Source: Chryseobacterium daecheongense (lineage in GTDB: Bacteria > Bacteroidota > Bacteroidia > Flavobacteriales > Weeksellaceae). From it: a stretch of DNA of 64,000 nucleotides. Shown here one piece after another: positions 52,487 through 61,300 of this stretch. The position numbers and the translations under genes are program-made. Numbering within the stretch: the stretch's first letter is position 1; every line of letters starts with the position of its first letter. The stretch is taken from assembly GCA_027920525.1 (NCBI GenBank), contig CP115858.1, positions 4,774,001 through 4,838,000 of the forward strand, given 5' to 3'. The notes under the pieces are model-generated. The model worked only from the letters and a program-made list of their open reading frames with translations, did not search any database and was not told the DNA's origin.

Positions 52487-53692
52487 CTAGCTCAACTCAA
52501 AAAGTGTGATTTCAGGTAAAACTCCAACCCTCCCTGGATATCCAAGCACTCCAAACCCTCTGTTTACATACAGGAATTTACCTTCGCTCTCATAGATATC
52601 CGCCCATTTTGGATAACGGTATTGTACCGGTGACCATTTGATGTTTTTAAGATCAAGACCGAACTGCATTCCGTGGGTATGGCCTGATAACGTCAACTGG
52701 ACATTTCCGGGGTGTTGTTTTACAATGGAATCAAAGTGAGTAGGGTCGTGGCTCATTAATATTTTTGCGGCTGATTCCGGTACTCCTGCAATCGCCCTAT
52801 CAAGATCTCCGAATTGAGGGAACGGTTTAAGCCCCCAGTTTTCTACACCCAGAATATAAAGCTTTTCACCATCTTTTTCGATGATTCTGTGTTCATTTCT
52901 CAGCATGTCAAATCCGGCCTGTTTTTCATAGTCAATAAGCGTTTCCAGGTTCTTTTTCTTGGCATCCAGAGAAGTCCAGGTAACATAATCACCGTAATCA
53001 TGGTTTCCCAGTACTGCAAATTTGCCATCCTTGGCTGTTATTTTTGAAAATAAGGGTATAAATGGTTTGAACTCTTCAGAAACATTATTGACCATGTCTC
53101 CAGTAAATAAGACCAGATCAGGTTTTTGCTCATTAATCAGCTCAATGGCGTGCTCTAATTTACTTGGATCGGCGAAACTTCCGCTGTGGACATCGGAGAT
53201 CTGTATGACCTTATAACCTTTGAAGTTTTTAGGAAGATTAGCAATTTTTACTTTAACCTTTCTCACTTTATGCCTGTACTTACCAAATGTAATTCCATCA
53301 ATAAAAAGTGCCGAAAGTACACCTCCCAGACCGAGTCCCATTAAGCTTAAAAACTTTCTTCTTTCCGGGAAAAAGTTTTCCGCAGGGTTCCGGAATCCAA
53401 GGATATAGGTACCGGTCCTGAAAATATCATCGATCAATAAAAACAGAACAATGAAAATTTTGGGAAGGATGAAAATGAGAAATAGGGACATCATCCATTG
53501 AATTCTTACAGAACTCCGGTCTGCTTTCTGAAAATGGGCAAGCTCATAGGCGAAAAGCCCGTAAATGGCTAATGATAATACACAGTAACCGATTTTCACC
53601 CAGGAATTATCCGTCAATGTCCTTATCGCCTGATAAATGTATATTTCCAAAAACAGAAATATGGCGGCAATAATTAAAAAATTTTTTTGCAT
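52487..53692 (-). CDS. Membrane-anchored metallophosphoesterase (YkuE-like)
   Basis: A 401-residue protein with three or four N-terminal membrane helices (about 1-110) followed by a calcineurin-like phosphoesterase domain (about 155-401). All metal motifs are seen: ISDVHSGSF, FTGDMVNN, LGNHDYGDY, MSHDPTHFD and SGHTHGMQFG. The catalytic face is preceded by a basic RRKFLSLMGLGLGG segment, which resembles a twin-arginine signal within the protein. Likely substrate is a UDP-sugar lipid or phosphoester in the envelope. Start ATG 53692; the longer frame lacks support. Confidence 0.86.
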   Translation of the reverse strand: MQKNFLIIAAIFLFLEIYIYQAIRTLTDNSWVKIGYCVLSLAIYGLFAYELAHFQKADRSSVRIQWMMSLFLIFILPKIFIVLFLLIDDIFRTGTYILGFRNPAENFFPERRKFLSLMGLGLGGVLSALFIDGITFGKYRHKVRKVKVKIANLPKNFKGYKVIQISDVHSGSFADPSKLEHAIELINEQKPDLVLFTGDMVNNVSEEFKPFIPLFSKITAKDGKFAVLGNHDYGDYVTWTSLDAKKKNLETLIDYEKQAGFDMLRNEHRIIEKDGEKLYILGVENWGLKPFPQFGDLDRAIAGVPESAAKILMSHDPTHFDSIVKQHPGNVQLTLSGHTHGMQFGLDLKNIKWSPVQYRYPKWADIYESEGKFLYVNRGFGVLGYPGRVGVLPEITLFELS

Positions 53693-53759
53693 AATCAGAT
53701 TAAAAAAGCACAAAAGAAAATTTCCCTTTGTGCTTTTAATATTTTTAAATTATTTATTC

Positions 53760-54827
53760 TTAAGGAAATTTATAAACGATAGCATTGATGTTCATTCCGG
53801 CACCTACCGAAGTCATAACAACGTTACCTTTTTCTTTAAACGAATGACCAGCCATTTTTCCTTTAATTATTAAATCATACATGGTAGGAATGGTTGCTAC
53901 AGACGAATTTCCAAACTCCTGAATGGTCATCGGAGAGATAGTATGATCATAATCTTTTACATCATAAAGCTTGTGAAGTCTTTCGATCATAGCATAATCC
54001 ATTTTTGCATTAGCCTGGTGGATTAATATTTTGTCGATATCCTCAATAGAAAGCCCAGCGTCATCAATAGTTTCTTTGATGGCTGTCGGAACATTTTTTA
54101 ATGCGTACTCATAGATCTTTCTGCCTTGCATTCTTACAAATAAACGGGTTTGATCAGAGTCTTTATTGATCGAAGGTCCGTTGGCAAGGTAGTTCAATTC
54201 AATTCCATTATCGCAAATTGTATTGTGTGCAATAATTCCTACATTTTCCTCATCTGTAGCTCTTACTACTACAGCTCCGGCTCCGTCTGCAAAAATCATT
54301 CTGTTTCGGTCGTGTGGATCTGTAACACGGCTTAAAGTTTCCGCACCGATTACTAAAATAGTTTTTGCTGCTTTGGCTTTGATCAGATTATCTGCTAAGA
54401 TCATTGCTTCCACCCATCCAGGACATCCGAAAAGCATGTCATAGGTTACACATTTTCTGTTCGTAATACCCAGTTTATTCTTTACTCTGGCAGCCATTGT
54501 AGGCATGAAATCAGCGTATCCGTTTACAGTAACTTCTCCAAAATTACTGGCGTAAATAATATAATCCAGTTCTTCACCGTCAATTTTAGCATCTGCAATG
54601 GCTAGCTTTGCAGCTTCGTAACCTATTTGTGAGTTTGAAAGATCTTCGTCAATGAATCTTCTGTTTTCTATTTCTGTAATTTCTACAAACTTGGCAATCG
54701 TTTCTTCAGTAGGCTTGTCAATCTTTACCCCGTCTTCTGTATAGAATTCTGAACCTAGAAAAAAGTCTCTCCCGATAATCCTTTTAGGAAGGTAAGATCC
54801 AGAACCAATAATGATCGTATTCGGCAT
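53760..54827 (-). CDS. Beta-ketoacyl-ACP synthase III family protein (FabH-like)
   Basis: A 355-residue thiolase-fold condensing enzyme. The catalytic Cys is residue 135 (MLFGCPGWVEAM), His in ILIHQANAKMDYAM (about 273) and Asn in EFGNSSVATIPTMYD (about 304). Compared with E. coli FabH (317 residues) it has an insertion near residue 25-45 (EFYTEDGVKIDKPT), a feature of the second FabH-like branch in Bacteroidota. It may start fatty-acid or a special-lipid synthesis. Solitary, divergent from the 189-residue protein gene. Confidence 0.88.
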   Translation of the reverse strand: MPNTIIIGSGSYLPKRIIGRDFFLGSEFYTEDGVKIDKPTEETIAKFVEITEIENRRFIDEDLSNSQIGYEAAKLAIADAKIDGEELDYIIYASNFGEVTVNGYADFMPTMAARVKNKLGITNRKCVTYDMLFGCPGWVEAMILADNLIKAKAAKTILVIGAETLSRVTDPHDRNRMIFADGAGAVVVRATDEENVGIIAHNTICDNGIELNYLANGPSINKDSDQTRLFVRMQGRKIYEYALKNVPTAIKETIDDAGLSIEDIDKILIHQANAKMDYAMIERLHKLYDVKDYDHTISPMTIQEFGNSSVATIPTMYDLIIKGKMAGHSFKEKGNVVMTSVGAGMNINAIVYKFP

Positions 54828-54852
54828 TCGTTTAAATGATTTTTTAAAAACG

Positions 54853-54905
54853 CAAAGTTAATAATTAATCTTAATAAGAAAGAATTAAAAATATTATTAA
54901 ATTTG
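54853..54905. promoter_or_regulatory. Divergent promoters of the FabH-like and 54928 genes
   Basis: Minus-strand TAACTTTG (54853-54860) is the -7 box for the FabH-like gene. Plus-strand TAAATTTG (54898-54905) is the -7 box for the gene at 54928. Confidence 0.5.
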
Positions 54906-54927
54906 CAAAAATTGTACTTTACAGTCT

Positions 54928-55497
54928 ATGAAAAATAATCCATCCTTAAAAGGCTTACTTATTGCTGTTGTGGCGTTTATCATTGCCTTTGGGATTTATT
55001 TCCTTTTTTTAGCTAAGAAAAATTATTACTTAGTAGACAACCCCACTCCCAATACCTATTACTATAGAATTAATAACGGTTCTGAAGGAATTATTTCAGC
55101 AGGACAGTCGGTGAAGGTTGATTTGAATAAAGGAAAAAATTCTATTAAAGTTTTCGATCAGAATAAAAAAATACTTTACGATTCTGCCTTTGAAGTAAAT
55201 AAAATTCGCGGGTTATTGAACATCGCTCACCAGGATTATTATATTAACCGCCAATATTATGGATACAATCTTAAAAAAGATTCATTACTTTTGGAGCTTA
55301 ATAAAACCGTAATAGACGGAAAAGAATATCTGGGCGGGGCAAAGCATTTCAATAAACTGTTTACTGATGATTTTTATTATAATGTAGATGAGGATTATGA
55401 TAAGATCATTAAAAATATTGACAAAGTAGAATCCCGTTCAAAGATTTTCAGAAAGCAAGATTACCTTAATTACTATAAAGAATATTACAAGTTTTGA
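54928..55497 (+). CDS. Hypothetical protein with N-terminal membrane anchor
   Basis: A 189-residue protein with one hydrophobic helix (LLIAVVAFIIAFGIYFLFLA, residues 10-29) and an outward, Tyr- and Lys-rich soluble part without a motif that I know. Its last four bases overlap the start of ubiE/menG (TTGA), so it is translationally coupled with the methyltransferase and porT. It is probably an envelope protein; no function is assigned. Confidence 0.65.
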   Translation: MKNNPSLKGLLIAVVAFIIAFGIYFLFLAKKNYYLVDNPTPNTYYYRINNGSEGIISAGQSVKVDLNKGKNSIKVFDQNKKILYDSAFEVNKIRGLLNIAHQDYYINRQYYGYNLKKDSLLLELNKTVIDGKEYLGGAKHFNKLFTDDFYYNVDEDYDKIIKNIDKVESRSKIFRKQDYLNYYKEYYKF

Positions 55498-56225
55498 CAA
55501 AAGATATCAACCAAGTAACTCCCTACAATTCTGATGCTACAAAAAAAAGCCAGGTAGAGGATATGTTCGACAATATTGCACCCAAGTATGATCTTTTAAA
55601 CCGTGTTTTATCAATGAAGATTGATATCATATGGAGAAATAAATTGGTCAAATGGATGAAAAATGACAACCCTCAGGAAGTGCTGGATGTGGCTACAGGA
55701 ACGGGGGATCTGGCCATTACAATTGAAAAAGGAACCAATGCAAAAGTAGTTGGTTTGGATTTATCGCAACAAATGTTAAATGTTGGCGTTATTAAAATAA
55801 AAAAACTTAAATTAGACGGCAAAATTTCCATGCAGAAGGGGGATGCAGAAAATTTACCCTTCGAGGACAATAGATTCGACTCTGTTTCCGTTGCATTTGG
55901 AGTGAGGAATTTTGAAAACCTTACAAAAGGTTTAGCAGAGTTAAGAAGAGTAGTAAAAGATAACAAAAGTGTTTTTATACTTGAGTTTTCAAAGGTTGAG
56001 GGGTTCTTGGGGCCATTTTATATGTTTTATTTTAAAAATATATTACCTGCCATAGGGAAATTGGTTTCTAAAGATAATAGGGCATACACATACCTTCCGG
56101 ATTCTGTAAATGCTTTTCCTTACGGGGAGAAGATGAGACAAATTCTTTTAGATACAGGATTTAAGAAAGTAGAATATAAAAAACTAAGTTTAGGTATAGC
56201 CACAATTTATAAAGCAACAAAGTAA
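55494..56225 (+). CDS. menG: Demethylmenaquinone methyltransferase
   Basis: A 243-residue SAM methyltransferase of the UbiE/MenG family, the last step of menaquinone synthesis in this group. Motifs: VEDMFDNIAPKYDLLNRVLSM at residues 20-40, LDVATGTGDLAITIEKG (motif I), GDAENLPFEDNRFDSVSVAFGVRNFEN and a C-terminal PDSVNAFPYGEKMRQIL. There is no ATG nearby; TTG 55494 overlaps the preceding stop as TTGA and gives a correct N-terminus, so a UUG start coupled to the upstream gene is likely. Followed three bases later by porT. Confidence 0.92.
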   Translation: MTKDINQVTPYNSDATKKSQVEDMFDNIAPKYDLLNRVLSMKIDIIWRNKLVKWMKNDNPQEVLDVATGTGDLAITIEKGTNAKVVGLDLSQQMLNVGVIKIKKLKLDGKISMQKGDAENLPFEDNRFDSVSVAFGVRNFENLTKGLAELRRVVKDNKSVFILEFSKVEGFLGPFYMFYFKNILPAIGKLVSKDNRAYTYLPDSVNAFPYGEKMRQILLDTGFKKVEYKKLSLGIATIYKATK

Positions 56226-56228
56226 CCT

Positions 56229-57011
56229 ATGAATAAATTTTTATTAAAAGCACTGGTGTTAGCCTCAGTAAATATTGCAATCTTTGCGGATGCGCAATTT
56301 AGAACCCGAAACAGAATGGATAAGTTGGAGGAATTTGATCAACAAGTCTTCAGTTGGGGTTTTTATCTGAATGGCAATATACTGGACTACCGTATCGTAT
56401 TAAACCCAAGATATGGTATGAATGGGAATCAAAATCTTGTTACATCTAAGAGCAGTACAAGCTTCGGAGCCGGATTAATCGGTAAATGGAGATTGAATGA
56501 CTATTTAGATTTAAGAGCAGAACCAGGCTTGCAATTTGCTCAAAGGGAACTTACTTTCAACACGCAGTCTAATGACCAGTATGCAGCTGGTACTTTAACA
56601 AACGCTCCTTTTACTCCATTTCCTTTAACGGAAAAAGATAAAGTAAGACAGGTAAAATCAACATTGGTGGATATTCCGGTCATGCTTGAGCTTCACGGAC
56701 AGAGATGGTACAATTCCAGACCCTATGTCGCTGCAGGGGTAAATTATATCGTGAATCTTCAATCCAACTCTACTTCCACTGATGATAACCTTCAGCAGGT
56801 TTTCAGATCCACTACACATAACTTTGCGTGGTCTGCGGAGATGGGAATCCAGTTTTACTTTAATAAGTTTAAACTGACTCCGGCCATCAGAGGTACGTTC
56901 ATTATGAACAACGAAGTTGTTGCGGATAACGCAAACACTCCTCCTTACTGGGCAGCTGCAATGTCTACTTTACAGACAAGAGCCATCATGTTTGTATTGA
57001 AATTTGAATAA
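56229..57011 (+). CDS. porT: Type IX secretion system protein PorT
   Basis: A 260-residue outer-membrane beta-barrel (signal peptide to about residue 23, ADAQ) of the PorT/SprT family, needed for assembly of the type IX secretion system and for export of proteins bearing the sorting domain. Family pattern: FSWGFYLNGNILDYRIVLNP, GLIGKWRLNDYLDLRAEPGLQFAQRELTF and VDIPVMLELHGQRWYNSRPYVAAGVNY. Linkage ubiE-porT is frequent in Flavobacteriia. The T9SS clients at 2875-4146 and 4354-5157 would depend on it. Confidence 0.9.
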   Translation: MNKFLLKALVLASVNIAIFADAQFRTRNRMDKLEEFDQQVFSWGFYLNGNILDYRIVLNPRYGMNGNQNLVTSKSSTSFGAGLIGKWRLNDYLDLRAEPGLQFAQRELTFNTQSNDQYAAGTLTNAPFTPFPLTEKDKVRQVKSTLVDIPVMLELHGQRWYNSRPYVAAGVNYIVNLQSNSTSTDDNLQQVFRSTTHNFAWSAEMGIQFYFNKFKLTPAIRGTFIMNNEVVADNANTPPYWAAAMSTLQTRAIMFVLKFE

Positions 57012-57028
57012 GAAAAGACTTAAAATAT

Positions 57029-57059
57029 AAAAAGGAGATGCGAAAGCATCTCCTTTTTT
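57029..57059 (+). terminator. Terminator of the menG-porT operon
   Basis: AAAAGGAGATGC and GCATCTCCTTTT form a 12-bp stem around GAAA, followed by T. Confidence 0.85.
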
Positions 57060-57091
57060 GTTCATCATATCAAAATATAGAGACTTTTATT

Positions 57092-57121
57092 TTTGTTAAT
57101 GTCAATATTTTTATATTTTTG
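57092..57121 (+). promoter_or_regulatory. Promoter of the coiled-coil/zapA operon
   Basis: TTTG (57092-57095) and TATTTTTG (57114-57121) are 18 bases apart, a good -33/-7 pair, 28 bases before the ATG at 57150. Confidence 0.5.
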
Positions 57122-57149
57122 CTAACAGTTAGAATATATAAAACCTGGA

Positions 57150-57452
57150 ATGCTTCAAGATTTAGAGAATAATTTTTCAGAGCTGGAAAAAAAGATTTTG
57201 AATTTACATAAAAACTATCAGAATCTTACTGAGAAATTTACGGAATTGAATACAGAGCATGAAGAATTGAAGAAGAAATATGATGAGGAAAGAAAAAAAA
57301 GTCAGGTATTAGCAGAAGAACAAAAAAAGATAAAACTTTATTCAGCAATATCAGGAAATCCCGAACATAATAGATTAATGAAAAACCATATCAATCGATT
57401 AGTAAAGGAAATTGATTTCTGTATTGCTCAGCTTCAAAACAGTGGATTATAA
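57150..57452 (+). CDS. Coiled-coil protein preceding ZapA (ZapB-like position)
   Basis: A 100-residue protein made almost wholly of coiled coil (residues 5-68, heptad-rich LEKKILNLHKNYQNLTEKFTEL) with a C-terminal LVKEIDFCIAQLQ segment. Its stop overlaps the zapA ATG (TAATG). ZapB of E. coli is likewise a coiled-coil partner of ZapA, but similarity is only in type, so a role at the division ring is inference from neighbourhood. Confidence 0.7.
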   Translation: MLQDLENNFSELEKKILNLHKNYQNLTEKFTELNTEHEELKKKYDEERKKSQVLAEEQKKIKLYSAISGNPEHNRLMKNHINRLVKEIDFCIAQLQNSGL

Positions 57453-57739
57453 TGGAGGTAAGGAGAATAACCATCAACATTGCAGGAAGAGTGTATCCGC
57501 TGAACGTACCGGCCGCAGAGGAAGAGACTTTGCGTAAAGTAGGGAAGCAGATTGAAAGTATGATTAAAGATTTTGAACAAAACTTCGATGTAAGAGATAA
57601 ACAGGATGCTTTGGCCATGTGTGCCCTTAAATTAGGAACCAATGCTGAAGTAGTATCACTTAACTACGAAAAAAACATAAATTCAACCAACGAAAGATTA
57701 GTAAAGATTAATCAGACGTTGAATGAAATTGGGAAATAG
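57452..57739 (+). CDS. zapA: Cell division protein ZapA
   Basis: A 95-residue ZapA homologue that binds FtsZ and stabilises the division ring. The N-terminal head shows VRRITINIAGRVYPLNVPAAEEETLRKVGKQIESMI, and the C-terminal helix is coiled. Length is typical (about 95-110). Followed at once by the probable 6S RNA gene, the same order as zapA-ssrS in Proteobacteria. Confidence 0.9.
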   Translation: MEVRRITINIAGRVYPLNVPAAEEETLRKVGKQIESMIKDFEQNFDVRDKQDALAMCALKLGTNAEVVSLNYEKNINSTNERLVKINQTLNEIGK

Positions 57740-57756
57740 ATTTTTTTTCCTGAAAC

Positions 57757-57930
57757 AACTGCCTACAATAGTTCTAACACATTAAAGGTAAACTCAACGC
57801 TAAACAATTACCGAACAAATGTCCATCGAATGGCGTGCCGGTTCTCCGGATTACAGACAGTGGAAATCAGTTCAAATCGTGTTGATTAGGAGTTTACTCT
57901 ATATCACTGGATTATTGTAGGCTTTTTTTA
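57757..57930 (+). ncRNA. ssrS: Probable 6S RNA
   Basis: Between zapA and rny lies a 226-base gap without ORF. GCCTACAATA (57761-57770) and TATTGTAGGC (57913-57922) are perfect complements that close a long element of about 160 bases, followed by a T-run, the shape of 6S RNA, which mimics an open promoter and binds RNA polymerase. AACACATTAAAGG and TCAACGCTAAAC near the 5-prime side and GTGTTGATTAGGAG on the 3-prime side allow further pairing. Location after zapA agrees with the known linkage of ssrS. The central bubble was not modelled. Confidence 0.7.
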
Positions 57931-57965
57931 TTTAAATGATTAAAGACAATTAAAACTCAATATAT

Positions 57966-59534
57966 ATGACAACAGCCATTATAGTCGGCGTTATTTGCTT
58001 GGTAGTTGGTGCGGTTATAGGGATTCTTTTCTCTAAGAGCTCACTCAATGCCAAGGCAAAATTTATTATAGATGATGCAAAGAAAAATGCTGAAAACCTT
58101 ATAGAAAAAGCTAACGTACAAGCCGAATCCATAAAAAAAGAAAAGAACCTTCAAGCTAAAGAGAAATTCCTTGAATTAAAATCTCAGCACGATGCCGATA
58201 TCCAGGCCCGTGAAAAGAAAATACAGGAGATTGAGAAAAGAACAAAAGATAAGGAACATAAGCTGAATGATGAGCTTAGTAAGACCGGAAAGCTTGAAAA
58301 GGATCTGGATAAGCAGATTGCAGATTATGCAAAGAAGAACGAAATTTTAGAAAGAAAACAACAGGAATTGGATTCTGTGACTTCTAAAAAAGTTGAAATT
58401 CTTGAAAAGATATCTAACTATACGGCAGAAGAAGCAAAAGCTGAATTGGTAGAATCCATGAAAGCAGAAGCTAAAACCAGAGCTCAGGCGCATGTTCAGA
58501 GCATCATGGAAGAAGCCCAGCTTAATGCCAAGAGTGAAGCCAGAAAAATCGTAATTCAAACGATTCAAAGAATCGGGACAGAGCAGGCTATCGAAAACTC
58601 AGTATCGGTTTTCAATATCGAATCTGATGAAGTAAAAGGTAGAATTATTGGTAGAGAGGGTAGAAATATCCGTGCACTGGAAGCGGTAACAGGAGTAGAG
58701 ATTATCGTAGATGATACCCCGGAAGCTATTCTTCTTTCATGTTTTGACCCTGTAAGAAGAGAGATTGCAAGATTATCACTTCACAGATTGGTTACAGATG
58801 GAAGAATCCACCCTGCAAGAATTGAAGAAGTTGTTGAAAAAACGAGAAAACAAATCGAAGAAGAAATCATTGAGGTTGGTAAAAGAACCATCATAGATTT
58901 AGGAATTCACGGATTACACCCTGAATTGATTAAGATCGTAGGTAGAATGAAATACCGTTCTTCTTACGGACAAAACTTATTACAGCACTCCAGAGAAGTA
59001 GCCAATATTGCTGCAACCATGGCTGCTGAACTTGGATTAAATGTGAAACTGGCAAAAAGAGCAGGTCTTTTACATGATATCGGTAAGGTTCCTGAACAGG
59101 AATCTGAACTTCCTCACGCATTGTTAGGTATGCAATGGGCTGAGAAATATGGAGAAAATCCTGAGGTAATCAATGCTATTGGAGCTCACCACGACGAAGT
59201 TGAAATGACTTCCCTGTTGTCTCCAATTATCCAGGTTGCCGATGCTATTTCCGGAGCAAGACCGGGGGCAAGACGTCAGGTATTGGAGTCTTATATTCAG
59301 AGACTGAAAGATCTTGAATCGGCAGCATTAAGCTTTGATGGAGTATCAAGTGCTTACGCGATTCAGGCAGGTAGAGAGTTGAGAGTAATGGTAGAAAGCG
59401 GAAAAGTGAATGACGAAATTGCTTCTCAGTTGTCTTACGATATCTCTGAAAAGATCCAGAACGAATTAACATATCCCGGACAGGTAAAAGTAACAGTAAT
59501 CAGAGAGACGAGAGCTGTGAATATTGCGAGATAA
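57966..59534 (+). CDS. rny: Ribonuclease Y
   Basis: A 522-residue membrane-anchored endoribonuclease starting mRNA decay. N-terminal helix (3-25), a long coiled coil (about 27-205), a KH domain with [32 protein letters not shown], and an HD domain with [17 protein letters not shown] and [10 protein letters not shown] carrying the metal-binding His-Asp. The C-terminal [21 protein letters not shown] is the standard end. Full length. It follows the 6S RNA gene, with its terminator separating the two transcripts. Confidence 0.95.
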   Translation: MTTAIIVGVICLVVGAVIGILFSKSSLNAKAKFIIDDAKKNAENLIEKANVQAESIKKEKNLQAKEKFLELKSQHDADIQAREKKIQEIEKRTKDKEHKLNDELSKTGKLEKDLDKQIADYAKKNEILERKQQELDSVTSKKVEILEKISNYTAEEAKAELVESMKAEAKTRAQAHVQSIMEEAQLNAKSEARKIVIQTIQRIGTEQAIENSVSVFNIESDEVKGRIIGREGRNIRALEAVTGVEIIVDDTPEAILLSCFDPVRREIARLSLHRLVTDGRIHPARIEEVVEKTRKQIEEEIIEVGKRTIIDLGIHGLHPELIKIVGRMKYRSSYGQNLLQHSREVANIAATMAAELGLNVKLAKRAGLLHDIGKVPEQESELPHALLGMQWAEKYGENPEVINAIGAHHDEVEMTSLLSPIIQVADAISGARPGARRQVLESYIQRLKDLESAALSFDGVSSAYAIQAGRELRVMVESGKVNDEIASQLSYDISEKIQNELTYPGQVKVTVIRETRAVNIAR

Positions 59535-59556
59535 TAATTTAACAAAGATATTCTGT

Positions 59557-59587
59557 AAAAACCTTTCAAGAAATTGAAAGGTTTTTT
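59557..59587 (+). terminator. Terminator of rny
   Basis: AAAACCTTTCAA and TTGAAAGGTTTT form a perfect stem followed by T. Confidence 0.85.
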
Positions 59588-59607
59588 ATTTTTATCAAAA
59601 TTTAAAA

Positions 59608-60852
59608 ATGCAAGAACTATCCATGTCTTCAAAGCTGAAGTACATTTTCTCCATTCCGGTAATTATTTCTGCTCTCGGTTATTTCGTAGATATTTATGAC
59701 CTTCTTTTATTCGGTATTGTAAGGATTCCCAGTTTAAAAGCTTTAGGCCTCAATCCTGATGTGGATGGTACCTTCATTTTGAATTGCCAGATGACCGGCT
59801 TATTGATTGGTGGGGTTTTCTGGGGTATTTTTGGAGATAAAAAAGGCCGGCTATCCGTATTATTCGGTTCTATTCTTGTATATTCCCTCGCAAACATAGC
59901 CTGTGGATTCCTTCCTTACTTTCCTAAAGAGCATTTGGTGTACCAATATGCGGGTTTAAGGTTTATAGCAGGTATTGGGTTAGCCGGAGAGCTTGGAGCC
60001 GGAATAACCCTTGTTTCTGAAAGCCTCCCAAAAAGTTTACGGGCAATAGGGACATCGGTAGTGGCAGGTTTTGGATTAATGGGTGCGGTAGTGGCTCAGC
60101 TAACTGTTGAACTCGCCGGAAGCTGGAATATTTCTTACATTATCGGAGGTGTTCTGGGTATTATGCTGCTATTTTTAAGGATAAGCGTTTCAGAATCGGG
60201 AATTTATAAGAATATTGAGCATCAGACGAATGTTTCAAAAGGCAATTTTCTTTCCTTTTTTACCAATAAAGATCGTTTCATCAGGTATATGAAATGTATA
60301 GCTGTCGGACTTCCAACCTGGTATTGTATAGGTATTCTTGCTGTGTTAGCCAATCAGTTTGCTCCGGAAATGGGTATTAAGGAGATCAATCCCGGAAAAG
60401 CTATTATGTGGGGATACGTTGGAATATCTATCGGGGATTTGATGAGTGGATTTATTTCGCATCTTTTAAAATCCAGGAAAATGGCTATTTTTTATATGCT
60501 GGCATTTACGCTGGTAGGTGTTGCAATTATGCTTTTCGGTAATACCAATACCGAAACCAAATATTACATTTTCTGTGTCTGGCTAGGGCTGGGAACAGGA
60601 TATTGGGCCATGTTCGTTACCCTGGCTGCCGAACAGTTCGGGACCAATATTAGGAATACGGCAACGACTACTGTTCCTAATATGGTAAGGGGATTGGTGC
60701 CTGTAATGATTCTGGCTTTTGACTTACTTAAGCATAATTTTACCGTTATCATAAGTGCCGCTATTGTTGGAGTAATCGTTTTCGGACTGGCATTTTATTC
60801 ATCAATTACGATTTCCGAAACTCATAACAAAGACCTTGAATTTACAGAATAA
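59608..60852 (+). CDS. MFS transporter (metabolite:H+ symporter type)
   Basis: A 414-residue permease with about twelve membrane helices. The first loop GVFWGIFGDKKGRLSVLFGSIL is the MFS signature, and RFIAGIGLAGELGAGITLVSESLPKSLRAIGTSVVAG matches the metabolite:H+ symporter subfamily, which takes up organic acids, quaternary amines or sugars-acids. The substrate is unknown. ATG 59608 precedes a second Met (59623, MSSKLKYIF) that may be the true start. No neighbour suggests a pathway. Confidence 0.85.
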   Translation: MQELSMSSKLKYIFSIPVIISALGYFVDIYDLLLFGIVRIPSLKALGLNPDVDGTFILNCQMTGLLIGGVFWGIFGDKKGRLSVLFGSILVYSLANIACGFLPYFPKEHLVYQYAGLRFIAGIGLAGELGAGITLVSESLPKSLRAIGTSVVAGFGLMGAVVAQLTVELAGSWNISYIIGGVLGIMLLFLRISVSESGIYKNIEHQTNVSKGNFLSFFTNKDRFIRYMKCIAVGLPTWYCIGILAVLANQFAPEMGIKEINPGKAIMWGYVGISIGDLMSGFISHLLKSRKMAIFYMLAFTLVGVAIMLFGNTNTETKYYIFCVWLGLGTGYWAMFVTLAAEQFGTNIRNTATTTVPNMVRGLVPVMILAFDLLKHNFTVIISAAIVGVIVFGLAFYSSITISETHNKDLEFTE

Positions 60853-60950
60853 CAGCAGGTGTTTAATAAATTGTAAAAGTATTTTTTGCTTTAAAAAATT
60901 AATAACTGTTTTTATATAAATAAATTATGAATTTTTTTCGTAAACTATGC

Positions 60951-60979
60951 TTTGAATATTAATTATTTGTTTAAATTTG
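60951..60979 (+). promoter_or_regulatory. Promoter of the double-glycine peptide gene
   Basis: TTTG (60951-60954) and TAAATTTG (60972-60979) are 17 bases apart, a good -33/-7 pair, with a 41-base leader before ATG 61021. Confidence 0.55.
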
Positions 60980-61020
60980 AAATCATTAAACTATATTGTT
61001 CAATCTCAAAATCAAATCAC

Positions 61021-61215
61021 ATGGTAAACAACATTTTTAAAAACGCTAAGAAATTAAACAAAGGAGAACTTAAAAACATCGTAGGGGGTGTAAACGTGAA
61101 TCCTGATTTATCTCTATGCGGATGCAGCTGTTCAGGTTCTGTAACTGGTCCTAAATACTGCATTCAGTACATTGCTTGCCCACAGGTATATACTTGTGAC
61201 CAGTCGGCAATTTAA
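61021..61215 (+). CDS. Bacteriocin-like Cys-rich peptide with double-glycine leader
   Basis: A 64-residue precursor. Residues 1-23 form a double-glycine leader, with KKLNKGELKNIVGG as in peptides processed by C39-type ABC exporters. The predicted core of 41 residues has six cysteines (CGCSC, YC, AC, TC) that could form three disulfides or be modified. I recognise the type as bacteriocin-like peptides common in Chryseobacterium, whose activity is unknown. It has its own promoter and terminator, so it is probably well expressed. No exporter or immunity gene is visible in the window. Start ATG 61021 is chosen because the leader begins there. Confidence 0.75.
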   Translation: MVNNIFKNAKKLNKGELKNIVGGVNVNPDLSLCGCSCSGSVTGPKYCIQYIACPQVYTCDQSAI

Positions 61216-61261
61216 TTACGAATTATTTCAGTTAGAAATAAACATTTCCACATTTAATACG

Positions 61262-61300
61262 CAAAAGCCTTTTGGGGATCCAAAGGGCTTTTGTCTTTTT
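61262..61300 (+). terminator. Terminator of the double-glycine peptide gene
   Basis: CAAAAGCCTTTTGG and CCAAAGGGCTTTTG pair around GGAT, with a T-run. On the minus strand it can also end the YeiH-type gene. Confidence 0.8.
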
